Shown in pieces: positions 31,557-39,367 of a stretch of DNA of 64,000 nucleotides. The stretch is from assembly GCF_014489515.1 (NCBI RefSeq), contig NZ_CP060782.1:2480001-2544000 (forward strand), given 5' to 3'. The position numbers and the translations under genes were made by a program. Position 1 is the first letter of the stretch, and every line of letters starts with the position of its first letter. The DNA comes from Sphingomonas sediminicola (GTDB taxonomy: Bacteria > Pseudomonadota > Alphaproteobacteria > Sphingomonadales > Sphingomonadaceae). The notes beneath the pieces are model-generated. The model was not told where the DNA came from. It saw only the letters and a list, made by a program, of their open reading frames with translations, and searched no databases.

Positions 31557-31820
31557 TCTCCGTTCAGCCGGAAATCGGGCCCAAAAACCGGTGTCGGAGT
31601 CGACCCCGAAAATCGCGAACGATTTTGCCGAAATCGTTCCGCAAAACGGCCAGTTCGTATCGTATCCGTAACGAAAATAGCCATTAAAACCGCTGCGTTT
31701 CAGCGACTTGCGCGAAATGTGACGCGCGGCACGCAATGGGACAGAATGGGCTTCCGAGAGCCCGAATCTGGGTCTTTGTGGATGCATCTTGCGCGTCCGA
31801 CGAGCATCTGCGACGCTGCT

Positions 31821-31970
31821 TCCGCCACCGTAAAAGGCGGTGGTGGGGCCTGCTAACCCCTCGGTGCTGTCGACCGGTCGCGAGCTTCGTGGCCGGGTGG
31901 CCGCCGCGCATGTCCAGGGTTCGCCTAAAGGCGGCGGTCCTGGAGCGACAGCCCAGGCTTAGCAGCACCC
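31821..31970. ncRNA. Candidate structured RNA with nested helices
   Basis: Four helices nest without crossing: CTGCTAA (31850-31856) with TTAGCAG (31959-31965); GCTGTCG (31866-31872) with CGACAGC (31946-31952); TCCAGG (31913-31918) with CCTGGA (31939-31944); CGCCT (31922-31926) with AGGCG (31929-31933). A separate 5' hairpin pairs CCACCG with CGGTGG (31825-31843). The strand cannot be fixed. On the plus strand it would lead into the gene at 32010; on the minus strand it lies about 340 bp upstream of the integrase. I do not recognise the family. Open frames here look like shadows. Confidence 0.45.
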
Positions 31971-32009
31971 GGCTTTGCGCCGGCGCCCCAAACTCGAAGG
32001 AGAACTGGG

Positions 32010-32345
32010 GTGCTGTTCTACTTTCCAGCTGAGATCGAACTCACCGACCTGCGCGATGCGCTCGAGCGCTACGCAAGCTTTCTCGACGAAAGCCCGCTCG
32101 AATCAGCTTCCTCCATCCAGATCTCTATGCTGGGGTGGAAAGGCTACGATCGTTACGAACTGCGAAGCCGTGGCGGATGGACGCCGTACGTCATCTTCGA
32201 TCGTCTCCACGACCTCAACAATAAGCCCCTCAACGAATGGGTCCCGCGGCTCTCCAGCGCTCTCTCAGATAACCACGTCGACGAGAAGCACCGCACCGGC
32301 GATTGGCTCGGTCCGAATGGCAACCGAGATACCTCCCCAAGATGA
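32010..32345 (+). CDS. Hypothetical protein, first gene of an antitoxin operon
   Basis: 111 aa with a GTG start after AAGGAGAA. I do not recognise the family. It is a soluble, charged protein (FYFPAEIELTDLRDALERYASFLDE ... SSIQISMLGWKGYDRYELRSRGG) with alternating strands and a hydrophilic tail. Its stop overlaps the start of the MbcA/ParS-type gene by 4 nt (ATGA), so the two are translated together. It could be the partner of that antitoxin, but has no known toxin signature. Confidence 0.6.
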   Translation: MLFYFPAEIELTDLRDALERYASFLDESPLESASSIQISMLGWKGYDRYELRSRGGWTPYVIFDRLHDLNNKPLNEWVPRLSSALSDNHVDEKHRTGDWLGPNGNRDTSPR

Positions 32346-32934
32346 AGCCAAAATCCCGGAGACCGTCGATCGCAAAAACTAGCGACGATCCACTGCGCGA
32401 TTGGGACGAATGGCTTGCGCAGCGTGGCGGAAGGGTCAGCCTCGAGGAAGTCGTTGCGTCGGGCAACCACCTGCTGTTTGCCGGGATGCTCCTCAAGGGT
32501 TTCCGCAAGGCCGCGCGGCAGGCCGTGTTCGACCGGTTCGAACTCGAAGCTGGAAAGCGCGGCTTTTCCCAGACCAATCCTTCGACGGGCTCGTTCTTCT
32601 TCATGATCGACTGCGTCGCGAGCGCCTGGAGGCTGACTGAAGAGGAGAAGCTCGCGCTGATGGGCTTGGAAAGCGCTGCCGACCTCCAAGCGCTCCGCGG
32701 CCAGCCCTTTCAGGACGTTTCGCCGGAAACGTTGGAGCGGGGCGCCATTCTCCTTGATATCTTCATCGCCCTGAACGCGATCCTGCCGCGGGAGGCCGCC
32801 GACCGATGGATCCGCGCGCCGAACAAGGGACCGCTATTCGACGGCAGGTCCGCGCTGGTCACGATGATTGAGGGGGCTTGCCCGCGCTTCGGAACGTCCG
32901 CCTGCACTTGCGGGCGGAGGCCGCCGGGAATTGA
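32342..32934 (+). CDS. MbcA/ParS/Xre-type antitoxin (DUF2384), frameshifted near the end
   Basis: About 197 aa. The C-terminal toxin-binding domain is clear: AADRWIRAPNKGPLFDGRSALVTMIEG. The open frame then runs out of register; adding one G to the GGGGG run at 32872-32876 gives GLPALRNVRLHLRAEAAGN and a stop at 32932-32934, as expected for the family. The N-terminal half is helical, without a strong HTH. These antitoxins normally pair with a RES-domain toxin, which is absent here. Flanked by two unrecognised small genes in the same direction. Confidence 0.75.
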
Positions 32935-32954
32935 GCGGGACACCCGAGGGAGCG

Positions 32955-33317
32955 ATGTCGATGGTGTACCACGATGCCGAACTGCGAGATTGGGCTGTTC
33001 AAAGGTTTGAAGGGTTCGCAACGCTCGTGGGGAGAGTCTTCGGAGACAAGAAGAAGCGCTGGCCCGACGGCCGCCTGGTCCAAACCTCTCCCTTGCTTGC
33101 GCCTCGTTCGGCGAAACAGGGAAATGTCGTCGCCACGCTGAACTCCCACTACCTTCTTGTTGGGCCTCGTCGCAGCCTTCGCGATGCCCTGGCTCAACTA
33201 GTCATCCTTCACCTCGACGAGGCGCAAAGCATCGAGTTTGCAAAGGTCTTCGCGAAACCTCCCAAACCGAACAAAGCCCTTCGTGAACTTGGTCGATCGG
33301 AGCTGCCTTGGGCGTGA
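32955..33317 (+). CDS. Hypothetical protein downstream of the antitoxin
   Basis: About 120 aa (start at 32955 or the ATG six bases later). No family recognised. Sequence runs YHDAELRDWAVQRFEGFATLVGRVFGDKKKRW, then a Ser/Arg-rich centre and RSLRDALAQLVILHLDEAQSIEFAKVF, ending in Lys/Pro-rich KPPKPNKAL. It begins 20 bp after the corrected antitoxin stop. A 30-bp palindromic repeat follows the stop codon. Confidence 0.55.
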   Translation: MSMVYHDAELRDWAVQRFEGFATLVGRVFGDKKKRWPDGRLVQTSPLLAPRSAKQGNVVATLNSHYLLVGPRRSLRDALAQLVILHLDEAQSIEFAKVFAKPPKPNKALRELGRSELPWA

Positions 33318-33321
33318 ATTC

Positions 33322-33353
33322 TAATGTCCGGTTTCGACCCAAAGCGGACATTA
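33322..33353. repeat. 30-bp palindromic repeat, copy 1
   Basis: TAATGTCCG and CGGACATTA arms enclose TTTCGACCCAAAG. It lies between convergent genes and its last three bases form the stop codon of the minus-strand membrane protein. Confidence 0.8.
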
Positions 33354-33767
33354 GGATCCAACTGTTTCGGGCCTCCAAAGCCGCTTCGACAGGACTTGCC
33401 AAATCAGGGCTCCGATCACGCCACCTGCGATCAGCGAGGCTCCCGCTGCGACTTCGAACCATAGCGGACCATCGACGCGTCCCTGTGTATAAAGATAGGT
33501 CGTTTCCACGCCGATCAGTATGAACATAGGCATGATATGCAGCCAGGGATGCCTGCCGGCGATGCTCACGGTGACGATCGCACCAGCCGCCGCTGCCACC
33601 GGCGTCAAGACTCCGGCAAGAGCTATGGTGTTCAGGCTGTCATGGTAGCCGACCCCACCTAGTACGGCTTCCTGTACGAACCACGCACCGGCCACGAAGA
33701 CCAAATAGCCAATCACGATCCCGGCTGCGCTTCGCGCGGCTTTGACCCAGCTGTTTGCCATTGTCAT
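33351..33767 (-). CDS. Small four-helix membrane protein
   Basis: 138 aa from the ATG at 33767. Four hydrophobic segments are visible: SAAGIVIGYLVFVAGAWFVQE, TIALAGVLTPVAAAAGAIVTVS, WLHIMPMFILIGVETTYLY and ASLIAGGVIGALIWQVL. No family recognised. The stop codon is contributed by copy 1 of the palindromic repeat. An earlier start would add a non-hydrophobic extension. Confidence 0.65.
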   Translation of the reverse strand: MTMANSWVKAARSAAGIVIGYLVFVAGAWFVQEAVLGGVGYHDSLNTIALAGVLTPVAAAAGAIVTVSIAGRHPWLHIMPMFILIGVETTYLYTQGRVDGPLWFEVAAGASLIAGGVIGALIWQVLSKRLWRPETVGS

Positions 33768-33910
33768 TGCTCCTTCCAATAAACCGTCCTGCTTCACGTG
33801 GAATCGTTGGACCATAGCCGGTTCAGTGAGGTCGAAGCTTTGGTTTCGACGGACCGATGAGGTTTTCTACGAAGGCGCGGTCGAAGAAAGAGGTTTGCGG
33901 AACAGAGCCG

Positions 33911-33940
33911 AATGTCAGTTTTCCACCCAAAGAAGACATT
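33911..33940. repeat. 30-bp palindromic repeat, copy 2
   Basis: AATGTCAGT and GAAGACATT arms, diverged. It lies in the gap of about 250 bp between two minus-strand membrane protein genes; nothing else was seen in that gap. Confidence 0.65.
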
Positions 33941-34021
33941 CAGAACCGCGCATGTCTGGCCCGGGCACATTCAAGCCCGGGCCTACATTGCGATTAGTGA
34001 CAGGCAGTTCCCCTGACGTCT

Positions 34022-34414
34022 CTAGGCTGGCGAGGCCCAAAGGGACTCACGCAGTCCACGCCACTCAAGCGCTGCGAGGGCTAGCACCGCGACCGCCTGC
34101 CCGCAGACGGCCGCCAAGCCCAAGCCGGTAATGCTTGGGACTAGTCCGAGCGAGACGAAGCTGGCGGCTGCCCAACCAACGTTGCCGAACACGACAACTC
34201 GCACCAGCGTGGGTGAACTCCGCTCGCGTGTCCCCAGCCAAAGAATGAAGAGGCCGACGAGAACGAGCAGAATCGCCGCCTCGGTCAGCATAGCGATGGG
34301 AAGCCCGAAAAGCGGGCTGAGCAAGTCAGCCGTGCCGATCAGCGACGCTGCCATCGCGAGGCAGCTTGCAGCATCCAGCTTCAAGACAGTGCGCAGAAAC
34401 GATGAAAGTTGCAT
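34022..34414 (-). CDS. Small four-helix membrane protein divergent from an XRE regulator
   Basis: 130 aa with four hydrophobic helices: CLAMAASLIGTADLLSPLFG, MLTEAAILLVLVGLFILWLG, LVRVVVFGNVGWAAASFVSLG and AAVCGQAVAVLALAALEW. No family recognised with confidence. It shares a 110-bp promoter region, with a palindrome, with the regulator at 34525, which probably controls it. Confidence 0.65.
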   Translation of the reverse strand: MQLSSFLRTVLKLDAASCLAMAASLIGTADLLSPLFGLPIAMLTEAAILLVLVGLFILWLGTRERSSPTLVRVVVFGNVGWAAASFVSLGLVPSITGLGLAAVCGQAVAVLALAALEWRGLRESLWASPA

Positions 34415-34472
34415 GATCCAATCTCCTTACGACTAATGCGTGGAGCAAAATCTGCGACTTACGGTCGGCAAT

Positions 34473-34493
34473 CCATTACCTGGGAAGTAATGG
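34473..34493. promoter_or_regulatory. Operator-like palindrome between divergent genes
   Basis: CCATTAC and GTAATGG are perfect 7-bp arms around CTGGGAA, 31 bp before the XRE regulator start. A natural binding site for that dimeric regulator and possible control point for both directions. Confidence 0.55.
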
Positions 34494-34524
34494 CGCCCAG
34501 AAGTCCTCTCGACGAGAAGGAGCT

Positions 34525-35361
34525 ATGACCGCTCACGACAAACTGCTCGGCGACCAGCTCAAGAACTGGCGAAAGCGGCGGCGCATGAGCCAGCTGGATC
34601 TTGCCCTGGAAGCGGAGATCAGCAGCCGACATCTGAGCTTCATTGAGACCGGCCGCTCAATGCCCTCACGCAATATGGTCCTACGGATTGCTGAAACGCT
34701 CGAACTTCCCCTCCGCGAGAGGAATAGCCTCTTGCTGGCAGCCGGTTTCGCGCCTGACTATCCGCAGCGAGCATTCGATGACCCGGTCCTCAGCGCAGCA
34801 CGCGCGGCGGTCGAACGGATCATTGATTGCCACATGCCGTTTCCGGCTTTGGCGGTGGACCGTTACTGGAACCTGCTTCACGCGAACGCCGCGGTTCAAC
34901 ATTTGATGGTGGGTGCAGCCGATTATTTGCTCTCGCCGAATGCCAACGTGCTCCGTTTAAGCTTGCACCCAGACGGTCTCGCCGGACGGATACTCAATCT
35001 GTCGGAGTGGAAAGCGCACGTTCTGCATCGCCTCGGCCAGCAAGTGCGCGCTAGCGCAGATTCCAGGCTTGAAGAACTTCTGGAGGAATTGAGGAGTTAC
35101 CCTGCGCCGGCTTCCGACAACCCACATACTTTGTCGGACTTCGTGTCGCCTCTGATCTTCAGTTCTCCACTAGGCAAGCTCTCGTTCCTCTCGACCACAA
35201 CCATATTTGGCACTGCCAACGACGTCACCCTTTCGGAAATCACGATCGAGAGTTTCTTCCCCGCCGACGCTCCAACTGCCGAGAGGCTCACGAAATACAA
35301 TGGTGCGGCGGCTGATAAAGGTCGTGAGGGGGCTTATCGGCTGCAAACGGATGGCGGCTAG
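34525..35361 (+). CDS. XRE regulator with MmyB-like ligand domain
   Basis: 278 aa. The HTH covers ~10-65: LKNWRKRRRMSQLDLALEAEISSRHLSFIETGRSMPSRNMVLRIAETLELPLRERNSLLLAAGFAP, the usual MmyB/MLTR arrangement. The C-terminal PAS-like domain (~95-265) starts FPALAVDRYWNLLHANAAV. Regulators of this type bind fatty acid-like or other small ligands in studied members. It is divergent from a membrane protein gene. Copy 3 of the palindrome overlaps its stop codon. Confidence 0.9.
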   Translation: MTAHDKLLGDQLKNWRKRRRMSQLDLALEAEISSRHLSFIETGRSMPSRNMVLRIAETLELPLRERNSLLLAAGFAPDYPQRAFDDPVLSAARAAVERIIDCHMPFPALAVDRYWNLLHANAAVQHLMVGAADYLLSPNANVLRLSLHPDGLAGRILNLSEWKAHVLHRLGQQVRASADSRLEELLEELRSYPAPASDNPHTLSDFVSPLIFSSPLGKLSFLSTTTIFGTANDVTLSEITIESFFPADAPTAERLTKYNGAAADKGREGAYRLQTDGG

Positions 35362-35389
35362 CGTCCGCTCTCGACCCAAAGCAGACATT
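35360..35389. repeat. 30-bp palindromic repeat, copy 3
   Basis: AGCGTCCGC and GCAGACATT arms. It begins inside the TAG stop of the XRE regulator and lies between convergent genes. Confidence 0.7.
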
Positions 35390-35404
35390 ACGTCGTGAAG
35401 CCTT

Positions 35405-35857
35405 TTAGGATGATCTCGGCGGCAGAGAGTCGGGCGATGGCTCTTCATGGGGACCAGTCATTCGAAATCTCTCGATTGCTGCCCAAGCCTCGTCCGACAC
35501 CGCGACTTTGAACGGATGGCTGAGTAACCAACGAAATCGCGCAGACTTTCGTGCTTCCGCTACGATCCGAGCCAAAAGCTCCGAGGAAGGGTCGCGTAAC
35601 ACGTCTTCGAGTGGTCCACACGCAAGCTGCGCCAAGAACACCGGCTCATCGGACCGCGAAGCACCTAGCGCCACATATGCGAGAGCCTTTTCAGGATCGT
35701 CGGAATGGCAGGTTATTATCTCTGAAAAATCGTCCGTCCATTCACCCTCACCCGCCGCGAAATAAGCGGCATATGCGTCGAGTTGTTGGATCATCTCGTC
35801 GGTGTCATGCCGAGCCAACGCATGTTCAAGTTCATCCGAGTATCGCTTGTCGGGCAT
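35405..35857 (-). CDS. Hypothetical protein, possibly DUF6869-like
   Basis: 150 aa, acidic and helical. LACGPLEDVLRDPSSELLARIVAEARKSARFRWLLSHPF recalls the C-terminal motif of DUF6869 proteins, which I know only from memory; the assignment is weak. No signal peptide or membrane segment. Convergent with the XRE regulator and divergent from the immunity-like gene. Confidence 0.6.
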   Translation of the reverse strand: MPDKRYSDELEHALARHDTDEMIQQLDAYAAYFAAGEGEWTDDFSEIITCHSDDPEKALAYVALGASRSDEPVFLAQLACGPLEDVLRDPSSELLARIVAEARKSARFRWLLSHPFKVAVSDEAWAAIERFRMTGPHEEPSPDSLPPRSS

Positions 35858-35901
35858 GTATCAGCACGTAAGCAAAGGAGGTTTCGAAACCTTCTACGGC
35901 A

Positions 35902-35931
35902 AGAGTCAGATTTCCACCCATTGCGGACATT
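35902..35931. repeat. 30-bp palindromic repeat, copy 4
   Basis: AGAGTCAGA and TGCGGACATT arms, the left arm diverged. It lies between divergent genes, 6 bp before the possible start of the immunity-like gene. Confidence 0.65.
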
Positions 35932-35937
35932 GGCGGA

Positions 35938-36252
35938 TTGTCTGATGCTGGATGGATGACGCTACAGCCGCTCTGGAAGGGCAGTGAAGTGCTCCACAAG
36001 CTGCTTACCGATTATCTCGGTGGCAGGATCGACACCACGCTGTTCTGTGACAACTTCGAACAAGCGTTCAACCTCGACGTTGACCAGCGCGATCTGACGC
36101 CGCGAGAAGAAACTGCCTTCAAACGGCTCTTCGATGAAGTCGTCTACTTCTCACCGTTTCCGGAGGAGCGAGCACGCATTCCGAACTACCGGAGTGAGGA
36201 GCAGATACGCCAAGCCGCCGGCGCTGCCAAAGCGGAGCTAGCGACCGAGTAG
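35938..36252 (+). CDS. Colicin-type immunity domain protein
   Basis: 104 aa from TTG, or 98 aa from the ATG at 35956. The helical pattern LLTDYLGGRIDTTLFCDNFEQAFNLDV ... ETAFKRLFDEVVYFSPFPEERA resembles self-protective colicin-D-like immunity proteins (PF09204). No matching toxin gene is seen in the window, so it would be an orphan immunity gene or have another role. A palindromic repeat follows the stop by 3 bp. Confidence 0.6.
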   Translation: MSDAGWMTLQPLWKGSEVLHKLLTDYLGGRIDTTLFCDNFEQAFNLDVDQRDLTPREETAFKRLFDEVVYFSPFPEERARIPNYRSEEQIRQAAGAAKAELATE

Positions 36253-36254
36253 CT

Positions 36255-36284
36255 AATGGCAGCTTTCCACCCATTCCGGACATT
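36255..36284. repeat. 30-bp palindromic repeat, copy 5
   Basis: AATGGCAGC and CCGGACATT arms. It occupies the gap between the convergent immunity-like and arsC genes. Confidence 0.65.
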
Positions 36285-36296
36285 CGAGGCTTTGGT

Positions 36297-36797
36297 CTAG
36301 GCAGCGTCTTGGTCGCTAGTCCTGCCAATCTCTCGCAAATGGGTTTTCAAGCTCATCTCATCGATGCTCTCCAACGGGAGAGCAAGGAACAACCCGATGC
36401 GCCGCTGAAGGGCGTAGAAAGCATTGCGGAACGCCTCTGCCTGGCGCTCGCCTTCGATTGCCGCAGGGTCTTCAATGCCCCAATGAGCCGTCATCGGCTG
36501 TCCAGGCCAAACGGGGCAAATCTCGCCTGCCGCGTTGTCGCAAACGGTGAACACAAAATCGAGCGGGGGCGCATTTTCGGTTGCGAACTCGTCCCAACTC
36601 TTGGAGCGATACCCGCCCGTCGGAAAACCAAACTCGTCCAGGAGCCGGAGAGCTTCGGGATGGACTCGGCCCTTTGGATAGCTGCCCGCCGAGAAGGCTC
36701 GGAAGCGGCCTGCGCCTTCCTTGTTCAAGATAGCTTCCGCGAGGATGGAGCGAGCGGAGTTGCCTGTGCAAAGGAACAGGACGTTATAGGTTTCCAT
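36297..36797 (-). CDS. Arsenate reductase / low-molecular-weight phosphatase family (ArsC)
   Basis: 166 aa from the ATG at 36797. The P-loop CTGNSARS (Cys10) sits right after YNVLFL, and FVFTVCDNAAGEICPVWPG supplies the second and third redox cysteines of thioredoxin-coupled arsenate reductases. It should reduce arsenate to arsenite in the cytosol. No ArsR, ArsB or Acr3 neighbour is visible, so it stands alone. The longer open frame adds 38 unrelated residues. Confidence 0.9.
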   Translation of the reverse strand: METYNVLFLCTGNSARSILAEAILNKEGAGRFRAFSAGSYPKGRVHPEALRLLDEFGFPTGGYRSKSWDEFATENAPPLDFVFTVCDNAAGEICPVWPGQPMTAHWGIEDPAAIEGERQAEAFRNAFYALQRRIGLFLALPLESIDEMSLKTHLREIGRTSDQDAA

Positions 36798-36901
36798 CGT
36801 GGCGGCCCCATTTTCGGTAGCCCCTTGGCACGGCATAATGACAACCACGTGACCGCCATTGTCTGCATTCCACCCCACACGCACATTCGGCTCGATATTT
36901 C

Positions 36902-37294
36902 TCACGACCAAGTCATCAACAGCAGAATGGCCGTGATCAGGATTGATGTTTGCGATCCGGTCATCCCGACGATCCGCCCCAGGTCATCTGTACTTGGTCG
37001 GGAGAGTCCAATGGCGTGAGCGAACCGGCCAATCACAAGGGACGAGCCAGCGAGATGCAGCCACAATGGCGGGCTGCCAGCGCTTTCGGCAAGCGTTAGA
37101 AGCAAGAGTGCGAAGGGCGTATATTCGGCGAAATTGTCGTGGATCCGGACACGCCGTTCTAGATCTGGATCCCCGCCCGATCCAAACGCTATTCGCTTGT
37201 GTCGGCGGATGAGAATGATCCGGACGCTCAGGACCAAGAACAGCAAGGCCAGCGGGACAGCGTAAATCGCCGTAATTGGGAGCTGGTGCGTCAT
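36902..37294 (-). CDS. MAPEG family membrane protein
   Basis: 130 aa. Four-helix MAPEG protein (eicosanoid/glutathione metabolism family). The motif RIHDNFAEYTPFALLLLTLAE with its ERRVRIHDNFAEY core is characteristic, as is the final helix. Bacterial members are poorly characterised; glutathione-dependent detoxification is possible. Its start overlaps the stop of the next upstream gene by 4 nt. Confidence 0.88.
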   Translation of the reverse strand: MTHQLPITAIYAVPLALLFLVLSVRIILIRRHKRIAFGSGGDPDLERRVRIHDNFAEYTPFALLLLTLAESAGSPPLWLHLAGSSLVIGRFAHAIGLSRPSTDDLGRIVGMTGSQTSILITAILLLMTWS

Positions 37295-37677
37295 CCTTGG
37301 AGCAGGCTTGGCCAGCTGAGGAACAACACGATCGGCCAGGTGAGCACAATCGCGATGAAAGTAATCGTCGGCCCCCACGGGATCGGCTCGCCCGCGCGCC
37401 ACGCATTGGCGGCCGCCGTCGCAAGCCAGAGCGACTTGTAGACGACCTGTAGGACTAGAACGCCCGCCATCGCTCTGGGCCAAGCCAACCCGATCGCCGA
37501 GCAGACCAAAATCCCGGCCCATAGCGCTGCGATCAGCAGCCGAAGCATGCGCGACCCAACGACCTCTGGCCCTAGGATCCGCTGGGCCGGGCCGAACCAC
37601 AGAGTGGCCACGACTGGTACGAGTATAGCGATGTTCACCAGGTATGCGGTGCGCAACAATAGGCTGGCTATTTCCAT
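37291..37677 (-). CDS. Small membrane protein between MAPEG and TspO-like genes
   Basis: 128 aa from the ATG at 37677. Four hydrophobic segments: LLLRTAYLVNIAILVPVVATLWF, LLIAALWAGILVCSAIGLAW, GVLVLQVVYKSLWLATAAA and TITFIAIVLTWPIVLFLSWP. I do not recognise the family. It is immediately downstream of the TspO-like gene and overlaps MAPEG, so the three form one operon. Confidence 0.68.
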   Translation of the reverse strand: MEIASLLLRTAYLVNIAILVPVVATLWFGPAQRILGPEVVGSRMLRLLIAALWAGILVCSAIGLAWPRAMAGVLVLQVVYKSLWLATAAANAWRAGEPIPWGPTITFIAIVLTWPIVLFLSWPSLLQG

Positions 37678-37678
37678 T

Positions 37679-38427
37679 TTATGCCGCTGCTGCCGGAAGT
37701 CGCGCTGCGCGCCTTCGAGCTGCATAGGTCCAGCCCGTCACGATAGCAGCACCGACGAGGCTCACCGTCACTATCGTCCACCGGCATTCACGGCTGTTCG
37801 CAACGGCAATTGCGATCAATGCCCAGACAATCGCCGCTGCGTAAGATGCATTGCCGCGCGACGCTGAAGCGACACAAGCGGCAAGCACGGTTCCCGTGGC
37901 GAGCGCCAGCATAGTCCAGGCCGGCAAACTTAAGCCCCAAAACGGAAAGCCTAGATCGACGGCGATCTCCGTGAAGTTGGCGAAAACCGCAATGGTCAGC
38001 CATCCGGCGTAGAGGCCGAACAGTGGAAGCGCCAGCCAGTCGGCGAATGCCCGGGACTCATCATCGTCCGGACTAACAGCGAGAAGGGCGTAAACGGCCA
38101 ATCCGAGCATCGCCAGAATGGTTGGAACGGTTCCCCAGAATGGGCCGAACCTCGCGAACAGGAGCCAGACGGTCGACAGCAGGAATAGACAACTCGCTGG
38201 CAAGAAGATGCGCTGCAGCAATGGGCTGACGCGCGTCGAAAAGAACTGCGCTCCCGAGTACACGACCCCAAGCCCGTAAATGATTCCCCAAATCGTGAAC
38301 GCGTAATTCGCGGGCACTATGGGTGTTGGTGGACGCCCCGCTCCCTTATCGAAGCCGTCGAAGAAGAGAAGCAATGGCGCCCCGCCTGCGTCAGCGCGAG
38401 GACCAGAAGGATGATCTTCAGGGGCAT
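37679..38427 (-). CDS. TspO/MBR-like membrane protein, frameshifted near its start
   Basis: About 249 aa after correction. The start MPLKIILLVLALTQAG (ATG at 38427) is joined to GAPLLLFFDGFDKGAG by adding one C to the CCCC run at 38380-38383. Many helices follow, with PPTPIVPANYAFTIWGIIYGLGVVY, the Pro/Trp-rich segment reminiscent of tryptophan-rich sensory TspO proteins in their longer form. Ligand and role unknown. The open frame without correction would start in a spurious Arg/Ser-rich stretch. Confidence 0.75.
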
Positions 38428-38510
38428 CCCCTCGGATTGCTCCGCTGCCTTTAGCCAATCCAGATGGCCTTAGGGCCATGGTGGGTTCCACCGCCAAATG
38501 GCCAGCATAT

Positions 38511-38714
38511 TCATTCGTCCCCGAAGATCGCTTCCAGCGGGCGCTCGAACAAGCGCGAGATCTTGAACGCGAGCGACAACGACGGGTCATGCTTGCCGTT
38601 CTCGATGGCGTTGACGGCTTGCCGGGAGACGGCGAGACGTTCGCCTAACTCAGCCTGACTCAACCCACGCTGAAGGCGCAGTTCTCTTACGCTGTTTCTC
38701 AACGTGCGGATCAC
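38511..38714 (-). CDS. Small XRE-family transcriptional regulator
   Basis: 67 aa, essentially one HTH domain: LRNSVRELRLQRGLSQAELGERLAVSRQAVNAIENGKHDPSLSLAFKISRLFERPLEAIF. Its start overlaps the stop of the upstream membrane protein gene by 4 nt. The two palindromes at 39197-39251 lie in the promoter of this operon, so autorepression is likely. Confidence 0.92.
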   Translation of the reverse strand: MIRTLRNSVRELRLQRGLSQAELGERLAVSRQAVNAIENGKHDPSLSLAFKISRLFERPLEAIFGDE

Positions 38715-39181
38715 TCTTGGTTGAAGGACTGGTCAACGAGCCAGCTCAAGATCGCCGCCGGAAGAACTGCAGCGTAAAGAAACACGCCCCAGAACACGCC
38801 ATTAAACTCGTCGTACGTGCTGGGGAACCAGAAGCCCTTGTCGGCCGCAATGGCGGAATAGAGGACTGATACGAGGGCTAGTCCAGTGAAGATCGCATAC
38901 GCGAGACCCATGGCGCGGCCACGGAGCCGAAGCTCGAACTCGTCGAGCGCCTTCACTTCTTCTCCCACTATTCGCTGAATTGAAGAACTGAAGACGGGCA
39001 TGCATGAGACCAAACCCGCGGAAACCAACCCAAAGCCTGCAATGCTGTTCGCAAGTGTGTCAGGTCCGGTCGCCAAGAGCAAAGCACCAGCCGGATAGGT
39101 GACAAGTGACGTTGCCGTCAGAACTCGGAGGAGCGGTATAGATAGTTCGCGTGGACCGTTCGAGGCTCGATAGAAAAGCAT
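38711..39181 (-). CDS. Membrane protein of an XRE operon
   Basis: 156 aa. Hydrophobic stretches: LLRVLTATSLVTYPAGALLLATG, SIAGFGLVSAGLVSCMPVF, GLAYAIFTGLALVSVLYSAIA and FWGVFLYAAVLPAAILSWLV, i.e. four helices with a charged central loop (EEVKALDEFELRLRGRAMG). Pairs of a small XRE regulator with a multi-helix membrane protein are common; the function here is unknown. Confidence 0.72.
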   Translation of the reverse strand: MLFYRASNGPRELSIPLLRVLTATSLVTYPAGALLLATGPDTLANSIAGFGLVSAGLVSCMPVFSSSIQRIVGEEVKALDEFELRLRGRAMGLAYAIFTGLALVSVLYSAIAADKGFWFPSTYDEFNGVFWGVFLYAAVLPAAILSWLVDQSFNQE

Positions 39182-39196
39182 GACGCTCTCCCTTAG

Positions 39197-39251
39197 TGTC
39201 AGGAATACCTGACATACGCGGGATCAAAGGAGCTGTCAACTAAACCTGACA
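39197..39251. promoter_or_regulatory. Two copies of an 18-bp operator
   Basis: TGTCAGGAATACCTGACA at 39197-39214 is a perfect palindrome with a 4-bp centre. TGTCAACTAAACCTGACA at 39234-39251 is a second, imperfect copy, 37 bp away (3.5 helical turns). Both sit just upstream of the membrane protein/XRE operon. Confidence 0.7.
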
Positions 39252-39367
39252 TACTTAATCCGCTCCTGCATTCCATTGTCCATCTTTGCAGCCCTCAGAG
39301 CATCCGTGAACAATTTCGAAAGGCGCATTGCAGCGTCAGCGGAGGGCCTGGTTGAGGCGCGAGGAAT

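Noticed and set aside
31850-31965. Integron attC-like site
   Set aside because: The outer arms do not match the GTTRRRY/RYYYAAC core sites, and the recombinase is not of the integron type by its visible motifs.
31684-31968. Minus-strand 94-aa open frame in the recombinase-antitoxin gap
   Set aside because: Arg/His-rich composition without a plausible fold. It covers the helices of the structured RNA candidate, so it looks like a shadow of a structured or GC-rich sequence.
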